6,284 nt of DNA from Methylothermaceae bacterium (GTDB lineage Bacteria > Pseudomonadota > Gammaproteobacteria > Methylococcales > Methylothermaceae). The DNA lies in contig JALVSV010000137.1 in NCBI GenBank assembly GCA_027024125.1, forward strand, positions 1 through 6,284. The letters are read 5' to 3'. Under the pieces are notes generated by a model. It did not search any database, was not told the DNA's origin, and saw only the letters and a program-made list of their open reading frames with translations. This document shows positions 1 to 6,265 of this stretch, one piece after another. The position numbers and the translations under genes were made by a program. How positions within the stretch are numbered: the first letter of the stretch is position 1; each line of letters begins with the position of its first letter.

Positions 1-60
1 TTCTTCAATCAAGGCCAGGGCGGCATCAGACGCAACCACTCGAGCGACAGTGCAGGTCAT
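1..60 (-). CDS. DUF779 family protein, N-terminal fragment (runs off the window)
   Basis: Twenty codons are visible, from an ATG at 60 to the window edge, reading MTCTVARVVASDAALALIEE. Short DUF779 proteins typically begin with an RV-x-A-(T/S)-x-AALALIE stretch ahead of a Cys-rich HQSGGCCDG-type motif, which would lie outside the window. The gene starts 29 bases after the aldehyde dehydrogenase stop on the same strand. DUF779 genes commonly sit directly beside AldB/ExaC-type aldehyde dehydrogenases, so context and sequence agree. No good Shine-Dalgarno is seen just upstream. The biochemical role of DUF779 is not established; a link to the dehydrogenase is inferred from adjacency only. The family call rests on few residues. 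Confidence 0.62.
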   Translation of the reverse strand, partial: MTCTVARVVASDAALALIEE

Positions 61-89
61 ATGACAGGCTTGCTCACTACGAGAATCCG

Positions 90-1610
90 TCAGAAAAAAC
101 CCATTGGCTTGGTATCGTGGCTTGTCAATATGTTTTTGGTCTGTTGATAATGATTGAGCATCATTTTATGGGTTTCCCGGCCGATGCCAGACTGTTTGTA
201 GCCACCAAAGGCAGCATGAGCCGGGTAAAGGTGGTAACAGTTGGTCCACACCCGCCCAGCCTGAATGCGCCGCCCCATGCGATAAGCAAGATTGGTATTC
301 ATCGTCCAGATTCCTGCACCAAGCCCATAGAGGGTGTCATTGGCTATCTGCAATGCATCGTTCTCATCCCTGAAAGTGGTCACGGCCAGGACCGGGCCAA
401 AGATCTCCTCCTGGAAGATGCGCATCTTGTTGTGTCCTTTGAACACTGTCGGGCAGACGTAGTAACCTCCGGCCAGGTTTCCTCCCATTTCCAGAGAGTC
501 TCCACCAATCAGGCATTCTGCGCCTTCCTGCCGGGCGATATCGAAATAGGAGAGAATCTTTTCCTTTTGCTCGGATGATGCCTGGGCTCCCATCATGGTG
601 TCGGTGTCAAGGGGATCGCCGACCCGGATGGCCCTGACCCGTTCAAGAGCGTGAGCAATGAACTCCTCATAGATGGAGTCCTGGATCAAGGCCCTCGAGG
701 GGCAGGTGCAAACTTCTCCCTGATTCAGAGCGAACATGGTAAAGCCTTCCAGGGCCTTGTCGAGATAGTCTTCTCCGGAGGTCATGACATCCTGGAAGAA
801 AATATTGGGTGATTTGCCGCCGAGCTCCAGCGTCACCGGAATGAGAGTTTCCGAAGCGTACTGCATGATCAAACGTCCAGTGGTGGTTTCTCCAGTGAAG
901 GCGATCTTGGCAATTCGCGGGTTTTGGGCCAGAGGCTTTCCTGCTTCGACCCCGAAGCCATTGACCACGTTCAGGACGCCTGGTGGTATCAGTTCTCCCA
1001 CTGTTTCCAGCCATACCATGATGGAAGCCGGGGTTTGTTCGGCGGGTTTCAATACCACACAGTTACCGGCTGCGATGGCTGGAGCCAGCTTCCAGGCAGC
1101 CATCAGCAAAGGAAAGTTCCAGGGTATGATCTGACCGACTACACCCAGGGGCTCGTGGAAATGGTAAGCCACGGTCTTGTCGTCGATTTCACTGATTCCG
1201 CCTTCCTGGGTGCGGATGGCGGCGGCGAAATAACGAAAATGATCGATAGCCAGGGGAATGTCTGCGGCCAGGGTTTCGCGGATGGGCTTGCCGTTGTCCC
1301 ATGTTTCGGCGACTGCCAGGGCCTCGAGATTTTGTTCCATACGGTCGGCGATTTTTAGCAAAAGGCCGGCCCGTTCGGCAGGTGGCGTGTGACTCCACCC
1401 GTCTTTGGCAGCGTGAGCCGCGTCAAGGGCTTTTTCTATGTCTTCTACAGTGGAACGAGCCACCTCACAGAAGGGGGCTCCAGTGACCGGCGTGATATTC
1501 TGGAAATACTGGCCCTTGACCGGCGCAACCCATTGACCACCAATGAAATTGTCGTAACGAGTTCTGAAGGTGACTTTGGAATCCTGGGTGTTGGGTTGGG
1601 CGTAGAGCAT
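90..1610 (-). CDS. NAD(P)+-dependent aldehyde dehydrogenase, AldB/ExaC type
   Basis: A 506-residue cytoplasmic enzyme oxidising aldehydes (acetaldehyde and similar are the likely substrates) to carboxylic acids with NAD(P)+. It is full length for the AldB/ExaC subfamily. Visible parts: the N-terminal [13 protein letters not shown] stretch (19-31); the cofactor region IPWNFP with Asn165, and Lys188 and Glu191 in [10 protein letters not shown]; general base Glu262 in LELGGKSP; nucleophile Cys301 in [11 protein letters not shown], with Cys303 two residues on as is typical of this subfamily; EEIFGPV (401-407, Glu402 and Phe404); and [12 protein letters not shown] near the C-terminus. The ATG at 1610 is chosen because GAGGTG lies 6 bases upstream and a consensus promoter lies just before it. 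The frame stays open to a TTG at 1736, but that extension would contain the promoter itself. A DUF779 gene follows after 29 bases. Whether it acts in ethanol catabolism (ExaC-like) or stationary-phase detoxification (AldB-like) cannot be told from sequence. Confidence 0.95.
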   Translation of the reverse strand: MLYAQPNTQDSKVTFRTRYDNFIGGQWVAPVKGQYFQNITPVTGAPFCEVARSTVEDIEKALDAAHAAKDGWSHTPPAERAGLLLKIADRMEQNLEALAVAETWDNGKPIRETLAADIPLAIDHFRYFAAAIRTQEGGISEIDDKTVAYHFHEPLGVVGQIIPWNFPLLMAAWKLAPAIAAGNCVVLKPAEQTPASIMVWLETVGELIPPGVLNVVNGFGVEAGKPLAQNPRIAKIAFTGETTTGRLIMQYASETLIPVTLELGGKSPNIFFQDVMTSGEDYLDKALEGFTMFALNQGEVCTCPSRALIQDSIYEEFIAHALERVRAIRVGDPLDTDTMMGAQASSEQKEKILSYFDIARQEGAECLIGGDSLEMGGNLAGGYYVCPTVFKGHNKMRIFQEEIFGPVLAVTTFRDENDALQIANDTLYGLGAGIWTMNTNLAYRMGRRIQAGRVWTNCYHLYPAHAAFGGYKQSGIGRETHKMMLNHYQQTKNILTSHDTKPMGFF

Positions 1611-1616
1611 GGTGGG

Positions 1617-1622
1617 CACCTC
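1617..1622 (-). promoter_or_regulatory. Ribosome binding site deciding the aldehyde dehydrogenase start
   Basis: GAGGTG on the minus strand, 6 bases before the ATG at 1610. It supports this ATG over the in-frame TTG at 1736 and the ATG at 1685, neither of which has a comparable site and both of which lie upstream of the promoter. Confidence 0.8.
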
Positions 1623-1650
1623 AATAGGCTTCGTTCGGGGATGGGATGGA

Positions 1651-1678
1651 ATTATACAGGCTGCCCGCTCGCCTTCAA
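1651..1678 (-). promoter_or_regulatory. Sigma70-type promoter of the aldehyde dehydrogenase
   Basis: On the minus strand a perfect TATAAT (1651-1656) is preceded, after a 16-base spacer, by TTGAAG (1673-1678), four of six bases of the -35 consensus. Transcription would start near 1644, giving a leader of about 34 bases before the ATG at 1610. It lies in the 139 bp gap between holC and the dehydrogenase, so these two genes can be transcribed independently. Confidence 0.72.
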
Positions 1679-1685
1679 GGATCAT

Positions 1686-1699
1686 GCCGACGTTACGGC
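1686..1699. promoter_or_regulatory. Short inverted repeat next to the -35 box
   Basis: GCCG-N6-CGGC, lying 7 bases upstream of the TTGAAG -35 box of the aldehyde dehydrogenase promoter. The arms are only 4 bp and could be chance. It is recorded because its 6-base spacer equals that of the neighbouring repeat at 1705-1722 and the two centres are 21 bp apart. Confidence 0.25.
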
Positions 1700-1704
1700 T
1701 GGCT

Positions 1705-1722
1705 ATTCGACGGTTCTCGAAT
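1705..1722. promoter_or_regulatory. Perfect 6-bp inverted repeat upstream of the aldehyde dehydrogenase promoter
   Basis: ATTCGA-N6-TCGAAT, an 18 bp dyad centred about 70 bases upstream of the predicted transcription start. This is a plausible position for a dimeric activator. It is followed by no run of T in either direction, so it does not look like an intrinsic terminator. The binding protein is unknown; operator function is inferred from position and symmetry only. Confidence 0.35.
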
Positions 1723-1749
1723 GGATCGGGGATCAAAGCTCAGTTGCAT

Positions 1750-2181
1750 TCATGGGATCCTGTGAACCACCGGCTTGATGCCTTGCTTTTGGTAGGCGCG
1801 GTATTTTTCACGGCCGGTTTGTCTGATGTTGGCATCCGTATCGACTATTTCGACAATCCGTTGAAACCGCAGCCAATCTTCAGGAATGTCGTTGGACAGG
1901 TTGATCAGAAAGTCATGAAACCCCTCGGGTGCTGAATTCATCCCTATAAGAATGGGGGTCAATTGCACGTCAGCGTGATTTGAATCCAGGGCATGAGGAA
2001 TGAAACTGCCTTGTCGAAAGGTCCAAAGCAGGTCGTCGAGCAGGGCGGCTACCGTGGCATCTGGAACCCGGATAAAAACCCGGTGGCCGTTTTTCCATGC
2101 TTTTTCGGTCAAACGGCAAACATAAAGCCGCCGGGCTGTGGGGTCGGTGCCGGCGAGCACGTAGAAATCCAATTGGGGCAT
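1750..2181 (-). CDS. holC: DNA polymerase III subunit chi
   Basis: A 143-residue protein close to E. coli chi in length. In the clamp-loader assembly chi pairs with psi (HolD) and binds the C-terminal tail of single-stranded-DNA-binding protein, linking the replicase to SSB-coated DNA. Family features seen: the opening LDFYVLAG strand, RRLYVCRLTEKAWKNGHRV (18-35) as the first strand-helix unit, LLWTFRQGSFIPHAL (51-65) typical of chi, and RIVEIVDTD (108-116) before a helical C-terminus ending VVHRIP. The start ATG shares its A with the pepA stop (TAATG); no strong Shine-Dalgarno is present, so translation is probably coupled to pepA. The pepA-holC order is common in gammaproteobacteria, but valS, the frequent third gene, is absent here. 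Confidence 0.95.
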   Translation of the reverse strand: MPQLDFYVLAGTDPTARRLYVCRLTEKAWKNGHRVFIRVPDATVAALLDDLLWTFRQGSFIPHALDSNHADVQLTPILIGMNSAPEGFHDFLINLSNDIPEDWLRFQRIVEIVDTDANIRQTGREKYRAYQKQGIKPVVHRIP

Positions 2182-3668
2182 TATCCCGCGCGATCAAGCA
2201 GGAACTGGGTCAGCAACGGGACCGGGCGTCCAGTGGCACCTTTGTTTTGGCCGCTGATCCAAGCCGTTCCCGCGATATCCAGGTGTGCCCACTGGAATTT
2301 TTCTGTGAATCTGGACAAGAAGCATGCCGCAGTAATGGTACCGGCATCACGGCCCCCGATATTGGCCATATCGGCAAAATTGGATTTGAGCTGATCCTGA
2401 TAGTCTTCCCACAAAGGCAGCTGCCACGCTCTGTCGAGGCTGGTTCGACCCGCTTTCAGGAGAGCCTGGCAAAGCTTATCGTCATTGCCTAACAGCCCGG
2501 AAGCATGGTGCCCCAGAGCGACGACACACGCACCTGTCAGGGTGGCGATATCTATCACCAGCTCGGGGTCGTATCGTTCCGTAAAGGTAAGGGCGTCACA
2601 GAGGATCAAGCGCCCTTCGGCATCTGTGTTGAGGATTTCGACAGTCTTGCCGGCCATGGACTTGACGATGTCACCCGGTTTATTGGCCTCTCCGTCCGGC
2701 AGGTTTTCGCTGGCGGGTATGACTCCGACGAGATTCAGAGGCAGGGCCATTTCTGCAGCCGCCAGCAGGGTACCGAGCACACTGGCGCCGCCGCACATGT
2801 CGTATTTCATTTCATCCATGTTTTGAGCGGGCTTGAGGGAGATGCCGCCGGCATCAAAGGTCAGCCCTTTGCCCACCAGGGTGATGGGCTTGTCTTTGGC
2901 TTTTGCGCCCAGATACTCCAAGACAATCAACTTGGCCGGCTGGCGGCTTCCCCGGGAGACCGACAAAAGGGCGCCCATCCCTAACTTCTCCATGTCACTT
3001 TCCTCCAGGATCGTGACTTTGACTGTACTGAAGCGGTCGGCAAGCCTGATTGCCTGATCGGCCAGATAAGTAGGGGTGCAGACATTACCAGGAAGGTTGG
3101 CCAGATCCTTGGCCAAAGTCATGCCCGAAGCCATGGCTTTCCCTTCAATGATTCCCCTTTCAAGTTCTTTGCTATTCTGCCTGTCGTCGAGATGGAAATC
3201 GACCCTGGAAAGTACCGGCAGATCCCCAGCCTCGCTTTTCATGGACGTGAAACGATAACATCCTTGTTGGAGCCGCAGCGCAAGCTGTCTTGCCTTCCAG
3301 CGTATATCGACCTCTTCGACCTGAGCCTCGGGCAAAGCACAAAGGGCCTGCTTGGAATGGGTTGCGGTCAAAGCTTTGGCGGTGGCGTCAATCGACTTGG
3401 CGAATTGTGCAGGACTCAGTTCTTTTTTTTTGCCAAGGCCCACTACCAGGATTCGATCTGACCTGCATCCAGGCAGTTGATGCAGCAACAAGGTGTCTCC
3501 AGTCCTGGCCTTGAAGCCCTCACGTTTCAGAACTTTGACCAGGGTACCATTGCTTGCCCGGTCGAGGAGTTCGGCGCTGGGGGTTGGCTTGAGCTTTTCA
3601 TGGAAGCCAACAATCAGACAGTGGGTGCGTTTCTTGTCGATGGCGCCAGTATGTGGGGCAAAGTCCAT
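2181..3668 (-). CDS. pepA: Cytosol (leucyl) aminopeptidase A, M17 family
   Basis: A 495-residue dimetal exopeptidase that removes N-terminal residues, especially Leu, from peptides. E. coli PepA is hexameric and also binds DNA as an accessory factor in Xer recombination at cer and in carAB repression; whether that applies here cannot be seen. The catalytic domain is complete: Lys267 (VGKG), Asp272 (FDAGG), catalytic Lys279 (SLKP), Asp290 (MKYDM), and Asp349, Glu351 and Arg353 in the signature NTDAEGRL. All sit at the E. coli positions minus 3. The N-terminal alpha/beta domain (about 1-165) includes [10 protein letters not shown]. The ATG at 3668 is chosen because AGGA lies 8 bases upstream; the in-frame TTG at 3689 would add seven residues unlike the family start. 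It begins 21 bases after the small membrane protein stop and its own stop overlaps the holC start. Confidence 0.97.
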   Translation of the reverse strand: MDFAPHTGAIDKKRTHCLIVGFHEKLKPTPSAELLDRASNGTLVKVLKREGFKARTGDTLLLHQLPGCRSDRILVVGLGKKKELSPAQFAKSIDATAKALTATHSKQALCALPEAQVEEVDIRWKARQLALRLQQGCYRFTSMKSEAGDLPVLSRVDFHLDDRQNSKELERGIIEGKAMASGMTLAKDLANLPGNVCTPTYLADQAIRLADRFSTVKVTILEESDMEKLGMGALLSVSRGSRQPAKLIVLEYLGAKAKDKPITLVGKGLTFDAGGISLKPAQNMDEMKYDMCGGASVLGTLLAAAEMALPLNLVGVIPASENLPDGEANKPGDIVKSMAGKTVEILNTDAEGRLILCDALTFTERYDPELVIDIATLTGACVVALGHHASGLLGNDDKLCQALLKAGRTSLDRAWQLPLWEDYQDQLKSNFADMANIGGRDAGTITAACFLSRFTEKFQWAHLDIAGTAWISGQNKGATGRPVPLLTQFLLDRAG

Positions 3669-3676
3669 GTTGGGAT

Positions 3677-3680
3677 TCCT
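3677..3680 (-). promoter_or_regulatory. Ribosome binding site deciding the pepA start
   Basis: AGGA within AAAGGAA on the minus strand, 8 bases before the ATG at 3668. It lies inside the seven-codon extension that a start at the TTG at 3689 would create, and so argues for the ATG. Confidence 0.75.
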
Positions 3681-3689
3681 TTCCGTCAA

Positions 3690-3935
3690 TCAGGCAGACT
3701 CTTCACTTGTCTGGGTGCTACCGGTTTGATTTTCACCTTCCTTTTCCAGGCTGGCGAATCGGGCCCCAAAAAACATGGCTATGTAGACTTCTATCGCCAG
3801 CATGATCATGTAAAGCAGTGCAGGCAGTCTGGCGAATGTCAAGGCGAAGAATAATACGACAAATAATGATGTCAACGCTGGGTGAGCCAGGAACTCTTCA
3901 TGCCTGATAGTTATCTTATAATAATTAATGTTCAT
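3690..3935 (-). CDS. Small two-helix membrane protein of unknown function
   Basis: An 81-residue protein I do not recognise. A short polar N-terminus (MNINYYKITIRHEEF) is followed by two hydrophobic stretches, about residues 18-37 (HPALTSLFVVLFFALTFARL) and 39-58 (rich in L, I, M, Y), separated by only a Pro-containing turn. This suggests a helical hairpin in the inner membrane. The tail (62-81) is hydrophilic and acidic, with several Ser, Thr and Glu. There are no cysteines or obvious catalytic motif. The ATG at 3935 is preferred: GAGGAGG lies 12 bases upstream, and a promoter -10 box at 4001-4006 leaves too little leader for the in-frame ATG at 3980. It is the first gene of an apparent unit with pepA (21-base gap) and holC; no functional link follows from that. 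Confidence 0.7.
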   Translation of the reverse strand: MNINYYKITIRHEEFLAHPALTSLFVVLFFALTFARLPALLYMIMLAIEVYIAMFFGARFASLEKEGENQTGSTQTSEESA

Positions 3936-3947
3936 GACTTCTAAGTG

Positions 3948-3954
3948 CCTCCTC
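3948..3954 (-). promoter_or_regulatory. Strong but distant Shine-Dalgarno for the small membrane protein
   Basis: GAGGAGG on the minus strand, separated by 12 bases from the ATG at 3935. The match to the anti-Shine-Dalgarno is very good but the spacing is longer than the usual 5-9. No closer in-frame start codon exists between it and that ATG. Confidence 0.6.
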
Positions 3955-4000
3955 TTCGATGAGAAATTTCGGAATATCATAAATTTGCATACCGTTTTTC

Positions 4001-4030
4001 ATTATAAGCCAATAACGCGATGGATGGCAG
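4001..4030 (-). promoter_or_regulatory. Probable promoter of the membrane protein-pepA-holC unit
   Basis: On the minus strand TATAAT (4001-4006) is preceded, after an 18-base spacer, by CTGCCA (4025-4030; four of six bases of TTGACA). The predicted start is near 3994, with a leader of about 58 bases to the ATG at 3935. The perfect -10 box is the main support; the -35 box and spacing are less good. Confidence 0.55.
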
Positions 4031-4043
4031 GCTGAAACCACTT

Positions 4044-4073
4044 TTCAAATACCGTATGGGACAAGGCTATGAT
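4044..4073 (+). promoter_or_regulatory. Possible promoter of the DUF4404-pcnB-folK unit
   Basis: TTCAAA (4044-4049), an 18-base spacer and TATGAT (4068-4073) precede the DUF4404 gene. The predicted start is near 4080, about 25 bases before the ATG at 4106. Both boxes deviate from consensus. The site is back to back with the leftward promoter at 4001-4030; the two predicted transcription starts lie roughly 85 bp apart. Confidence 0.42.
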
Positions 4074-4105
4074 ACGATTTAACCAATTCAAGGCGGGAGA
4101 CGTTG

Positions 4106-4384
4106 ATGACAGAACGAAACGAAAATGAGAACAAGCTTAGCCAGGGGTTGGAACGGCTGAGAGAAGAACTGAAGAGTGAAAAGATCGACGATGCCACTCG
4201 ACAACGTTTGGAGTCTCTGGCTTCCAGGGTGGAAAACCAGCTGAAAAAACAAAGGGATGAAGAAACCCATCACAATTTGTTGCAGGAGCTCGAAGAGGAA
4301 ATCATGCGTTTCGAGGTTGCCCATCCCCGCCTCACCGCAATCTTCAATGATATTATGGTGGCACTGGGTAATATGGGGATTTGA
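4106..4384 (+). CDS. DUF4404 family protein
   Basis: A small, highly charged 92-residue protein, probably cytoplasmic, with no signal peptide or membrane segment. Residues about 8-69 are rich in Glu, Lys, Arg and Leu with heptad-like spacing (LERLREEL, ENQLKKQRDEE, LLQELEEEI), consistent with a long helix or coiled coil. The C-terminal block RFEVAHPRLTAIF (68-80) ending in LGNMGI is the conserved mark by which I recognise DUF4404. The ATG at 4106 is chosen because GGGAG (4095-4099) lies 6 bases upstream; a TTG directly before it is in frame but too close to that site. Function is unknown. It ends about 45 bases before pcnB with no terminator seen, so cotranscription with pcnB is plausible. 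Confidence 0.8.
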   Translation: MTERNENENKLSQGLERLREELKSEKIDDATRQRLESLASRVENQLKKQRDEETHHNLLQELEEEIMRFEVAHPRLTAIFNDIMVALGNMGI

Positions 4385-4391
4385 ACCTGTT

Positions 4392-4410
4392 TGTTTGATC
4401 TAGATTAACA
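4392..4410. repeat. Imperfect palindrome around ATCTAGAT between DUF4404 and pcnB
   Basis: The 8 bp palindrome ATCTAGAT (4398-4405) is flanked by TGTT on the left and AACA on the right, with unequal spacers of two bases and one base. It lies just upstream of the pcnB start. It is AT-rich with no T run and is not a convincing terminator; chance is quite possible. Confidence 0.2.
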
Positions 4411-4422
4411 TCCACACAATTC

Positions 4423-4425
4423 GAG
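4423..4425 (+). promoter_or_regulatory. Weak Shine-Dalgarno bearing on the pcnB start
   Basis: GAG (in CGAG) is the only purine-rich Shine-Dalgarno-like core near the beginning of pcnB. It is 2 bases from the TTG at 4428, too close for normal use, but 8 bases from the in-frame ATA at 4434. The site is therefore ambiguous evidence for which non-AUG codon starts the protein. Confidence 0.35.
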
Positions 4426-4427
4426 CA

Positions 4428-5777
4428 TTGCCAATATTCAACCTCGTCAAGAAGCTGCTGAAACAGGAATGTTCCGCGCGGCAGCCGAGAATCTATCCCC
4501 GTCCAGAGCATACGATATCCAGGTCCCAGATCAGCCCCAATGCGCTGAAGGTTCTGTATCGGCTAAAGAGTGCCGGTTTTCGTGCATGCCTGGTCGGTGG
4601 CTGTGTGCGCGATCTGTTGCTTGGACGTGAACCCAAGGACTTCGATGTCGCCACGGATGCCCACCCCAATCAAATACGGGAATTGTTTCGCAATTGCCGT
4701 CTGATAGGGCGCCGTTTTCGTTTGGCCCATGTCCATTTCCGATCCGAAATCATCGAAGTGGCTACATTTCGTTCAGCTGTAACTTCCCGGGAGGGTGGGG
4801 ATTGGTTGAAACAGGAAGAGACAGGGCGTGTTTTGCGGGATAACGTCTACGGTACCATCGAAGAGGATGCTTGGCGCCGGGATTTTTCTGTCAATGCGCT
4901 TTACTATGATATCGCTGATTTTTCCGTGGTCGATTATGTAGGTGGAATGGAAGACCTGCGTAATGGTTTGTTGCGCCTCATCGGTGACCCCGGGCAACGC
5001 TTTCGTGAGGACCCGGTGAGGATGCTTCGGGCGGTGCGTTTCAAGACCAAACTGGGGTTCAGGCTGGATCATCAGTGTGAAGCTCAGTTGCCGCATTTGG
5101 CTTCCTTACTGACAGATGTTCCCCCTGCCAGGTTATACGATGAGGTCTTGAAGCTGTTTCTGTCTGGCAATGCAGTACAGACGTTTGAAAACCTCCGCCA
5201 TTACAATCTGTTTGCTCCATTGTTCCCTTCCACCGATATTGCGCTGTCTCAAGAACACGAGGGTTTTCCATTGGTCTTCCTGGTGAAGGCTCTGGAAAAT
5301 ACCGACTTGAGAATCCAGGAAAATAAGGCGGTGACGCCTTATTTTCTGTATGCCGCCTTGCTATGGGAGCCGGTGCGATTGGCTGCAGAGAGAATCCAGG
5401 CGGAGGGTCAGGCACCTGTGATTGCCATGCAAGAGGCTGTGAGTGAAGTTTTGAGTGCGCAGATCAAGCATGTTGCCATACCCAGGCGGGTCACCCTTCC
5501 CATGCGTGAAGTTTGGACGTTACAGCCCCGTTTCGAGCATCGGTTGGGACGAAGACCCTTTCGCCTTCTGGCTCATCCGCGTTTTCGTGCAGCCTATGAT
5601 TTTCTACTCATCAGGAGTGAATCCGGTGAAGCGGACCCGGATTTGGCTCAATGGTGGACCCGTCTACAACAGGCGAATGGTGAGGAGCGCCGCAAGATGA
5701 CCACCGGCCAAAAACGGCGCCGGCGGAGGCGTTCCAGGCGTCGCACGACAGGTAAACAGGACCCGGCTTCTTCGTGA
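4428..5777 (+). CDS. pcnB: Poly(A) polymerase I (non-AUG start)
   Basis: Adds poly(A) tails to RNA 3' ends, marking RNAs for decay; in E. coli it also controls ColE1-type plasmid copy number through RNA I. At 449 residues from TTG it is close to the E. coli length. Seen in order: the nucleotidyltransferase head with LVGGCVRDLLLG (55-66) and the metal-binding pair Asp71/Asp73 in KDFDVATDAHP; NCRLIGRRFRLAHV (89-102) as in E. coli; RRDFSVNALYYD (150-161) with Asp152, the likely third carboxylate; EDPVRMLRAVRF (194-205); an RNA-binding helical region; and a very basic tail (421-443, eleven Arg and Lys in a row broken by one Ser). This arginine-rich end separates PcnB from CCA-adding enzymes. No ATG exists until the middle of the conserved domain, and an in-frame TAG at 4401 bounds the start. 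TTG at 4428 is the conventional choice; ATA at 4434 is an alternative. Its stop overlaps the folK start. Confidence 0.95.
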   Translation: MPIFNLVKKLLKQECSARQPRIYPRPEHTISRSQISPNALKVLYRLKSAGFRACLVGGCVRDLLLGREPKDFDVATDAHPNQIRELFRNCRLIGRRFRLAHVHFRSEIIEVATFRSAVTSREGGDWLKQEETGRVLRDNVYGTIEEDAWRRDFSVNALYYDIADFSVVDYVGGMEDLRNGLLRLIGDPGQRFREDPVRMLRAVRFKTKLGFRLDHQCEAQLPHLASLLTDVPPARLYDEVLKLFLSGNAVQTFENLRHYNLFAPLFPSTDIALSQEHEGFPLVFLVKALENTDLRIQENKAVTPYFLYAALLWEPVRLAAERIQAEGQAPVIAMQEAVSEVLSAQIKHVAIPRRVTLPMREVWTLQPRFEHRLGRRPFRLLAHPRFRAAYDFLLIRSESGEADPDLAQWWTRLQQANGEERRKMTTGQKRRRRRRSRRRTTGKQDPASS

Positions 5778-6265
5778 CCACAGCCACCGTCGCCTATATC
5801 GGGTTGGGCAGCAATTTGGATGATCCTAAAGAACAGGTACTGCGTGCCAGTCGTGCTGTCGCAAATTTACCAGAAAGTCGGGAGATCGCTTTTTCCGGCC
5901 TGTACCGCAGTGATCCGATGGGGCCACAGGACCAACCGTCCTACATCAATGCTGTGATGGCTTTGGATACCACACTGTCTCCATTTGAATTACTGGCATC
6001 CCTGCAGACAATAGAAAGGGATCATGGAAGGGTTCGGAAAGGGGTCAGGTGGGGACCGAGAACACTTGATCTGGATATTCTGCTCTATGGTCGTGCATGT
6101 GTTCGTACGGAATCATTGATCATTCCCCATGCAGGATTGGCGCAGCGGCCCTTCGTACTTTACCCTCTGGCAGAAATAGCCCCACCGGATTTAACGATTC
6201 CTGGCAAAGGAAGTCTGAAGATGCTGCTCAATGCCTGTCCACAAGAAGGGTTGGAACGTTTATGA
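5774..6265 (+). CDS. folK: 2-amino-4-hydroxy-6-hydroxymethyldihydropteridine pyrophosphokinase (HPPK)
   Basis: Transfers pyrophosphate from ATP to 6-hydroxymethyl-7,8-dihydropterin, the step before dihydropteroate synthase in folate synthesis; cytoplasmic. The 163 residues match the family length. The signature RWGPRTLDLDILLYG (92-106) is intact, with Mg-binding Asp99 and Asp101, and the residues known from E. coli HPPK (Asn55, Arg82, Arg84, Trp89, Arg92, His115, Arg121) all occur here at +4: Asn59, Arg86, Arg88, Trp93, Arg96, His119 and Arg125. The N-terminal YIGLGSNL motif is present. It starts with GTG in a four-base GTGA overlap with the pcnB stop; the nearest AGGA is about 13 bases upstream, so translation is probably coupled. 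The next gene overlaps its stop as ATGA. Confidence 0.97.
   Translation: MTTATVAYIGLGSNLDDPKEQVLRASRAVANLPESREIAFSGLYRSDPMGPQDQPSYINAVMALDTTLSPFELLASLQTIERDHGRVRKGVRWGPRTLDLDILLYGRACVRTESLIIPHAGLAQRPFVLYPLAEIAPPDLTIPGKGSLKMLLNACPQEGLERL

Noticed and set aside
1611..1736. An in-frame 42-codon N-terminal extension of the aldehyde dehydrogenase starting at TTG 1736
   Set aside because: It contains a consensus promoter and has no ribosome binding site, and family members start at the position of the ATG at 1610.
117..1778. Several plus-strand open frames opposite the aldehyde dehydrogenase (for example 117-578 and 924-1358)
   Set aside because: They are antisense shadows of a well-conserved gene, with no ribosome binding sites and no family resemblance.
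3669..3689. A pepA start at TTG 3689
   Set aside because: The good AGGA site lies inside this extension, and the ATG at 3668 fits both the family N-terminus and the spacing.
3936..3980. An in-frame ATG at 3980 for the small membrane protein
   Set aside because: It would leave only about 14 bases of leader with no Shine-Dalgarno, whereas GAGGAGG precedes the ATG at 3935.
3989..4055. Direct repeat ATACCGT at 3989-3995 and 4049-4055, one near each divergent promoter
   Set aside because: A 7-base repeat in a region of this size is expected by chance about as often as not, and the match does not extend.
4002..4130. Minus-strand open frame of about 43 codons ending HTVFEKWFQPAIHRVIGL, which looks protein-like
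   Set aside because: It has only a TTG as a possible start, no ribosome binding site, and overlaps the divergent promoters and the DUF4404 start; probably chance.
4381..4409. Possible pcnB promoter beginning TTGAAC at 4381
   Set aside because: No -10 box with more than three matching bases occurs at a 16-18 base spacing.
4773..5415. Minus-strand open frames opposite pcnB
   Set aside because: They are shadows of the conserved pcnB frame and have low-complexity, Pro-rich translations.
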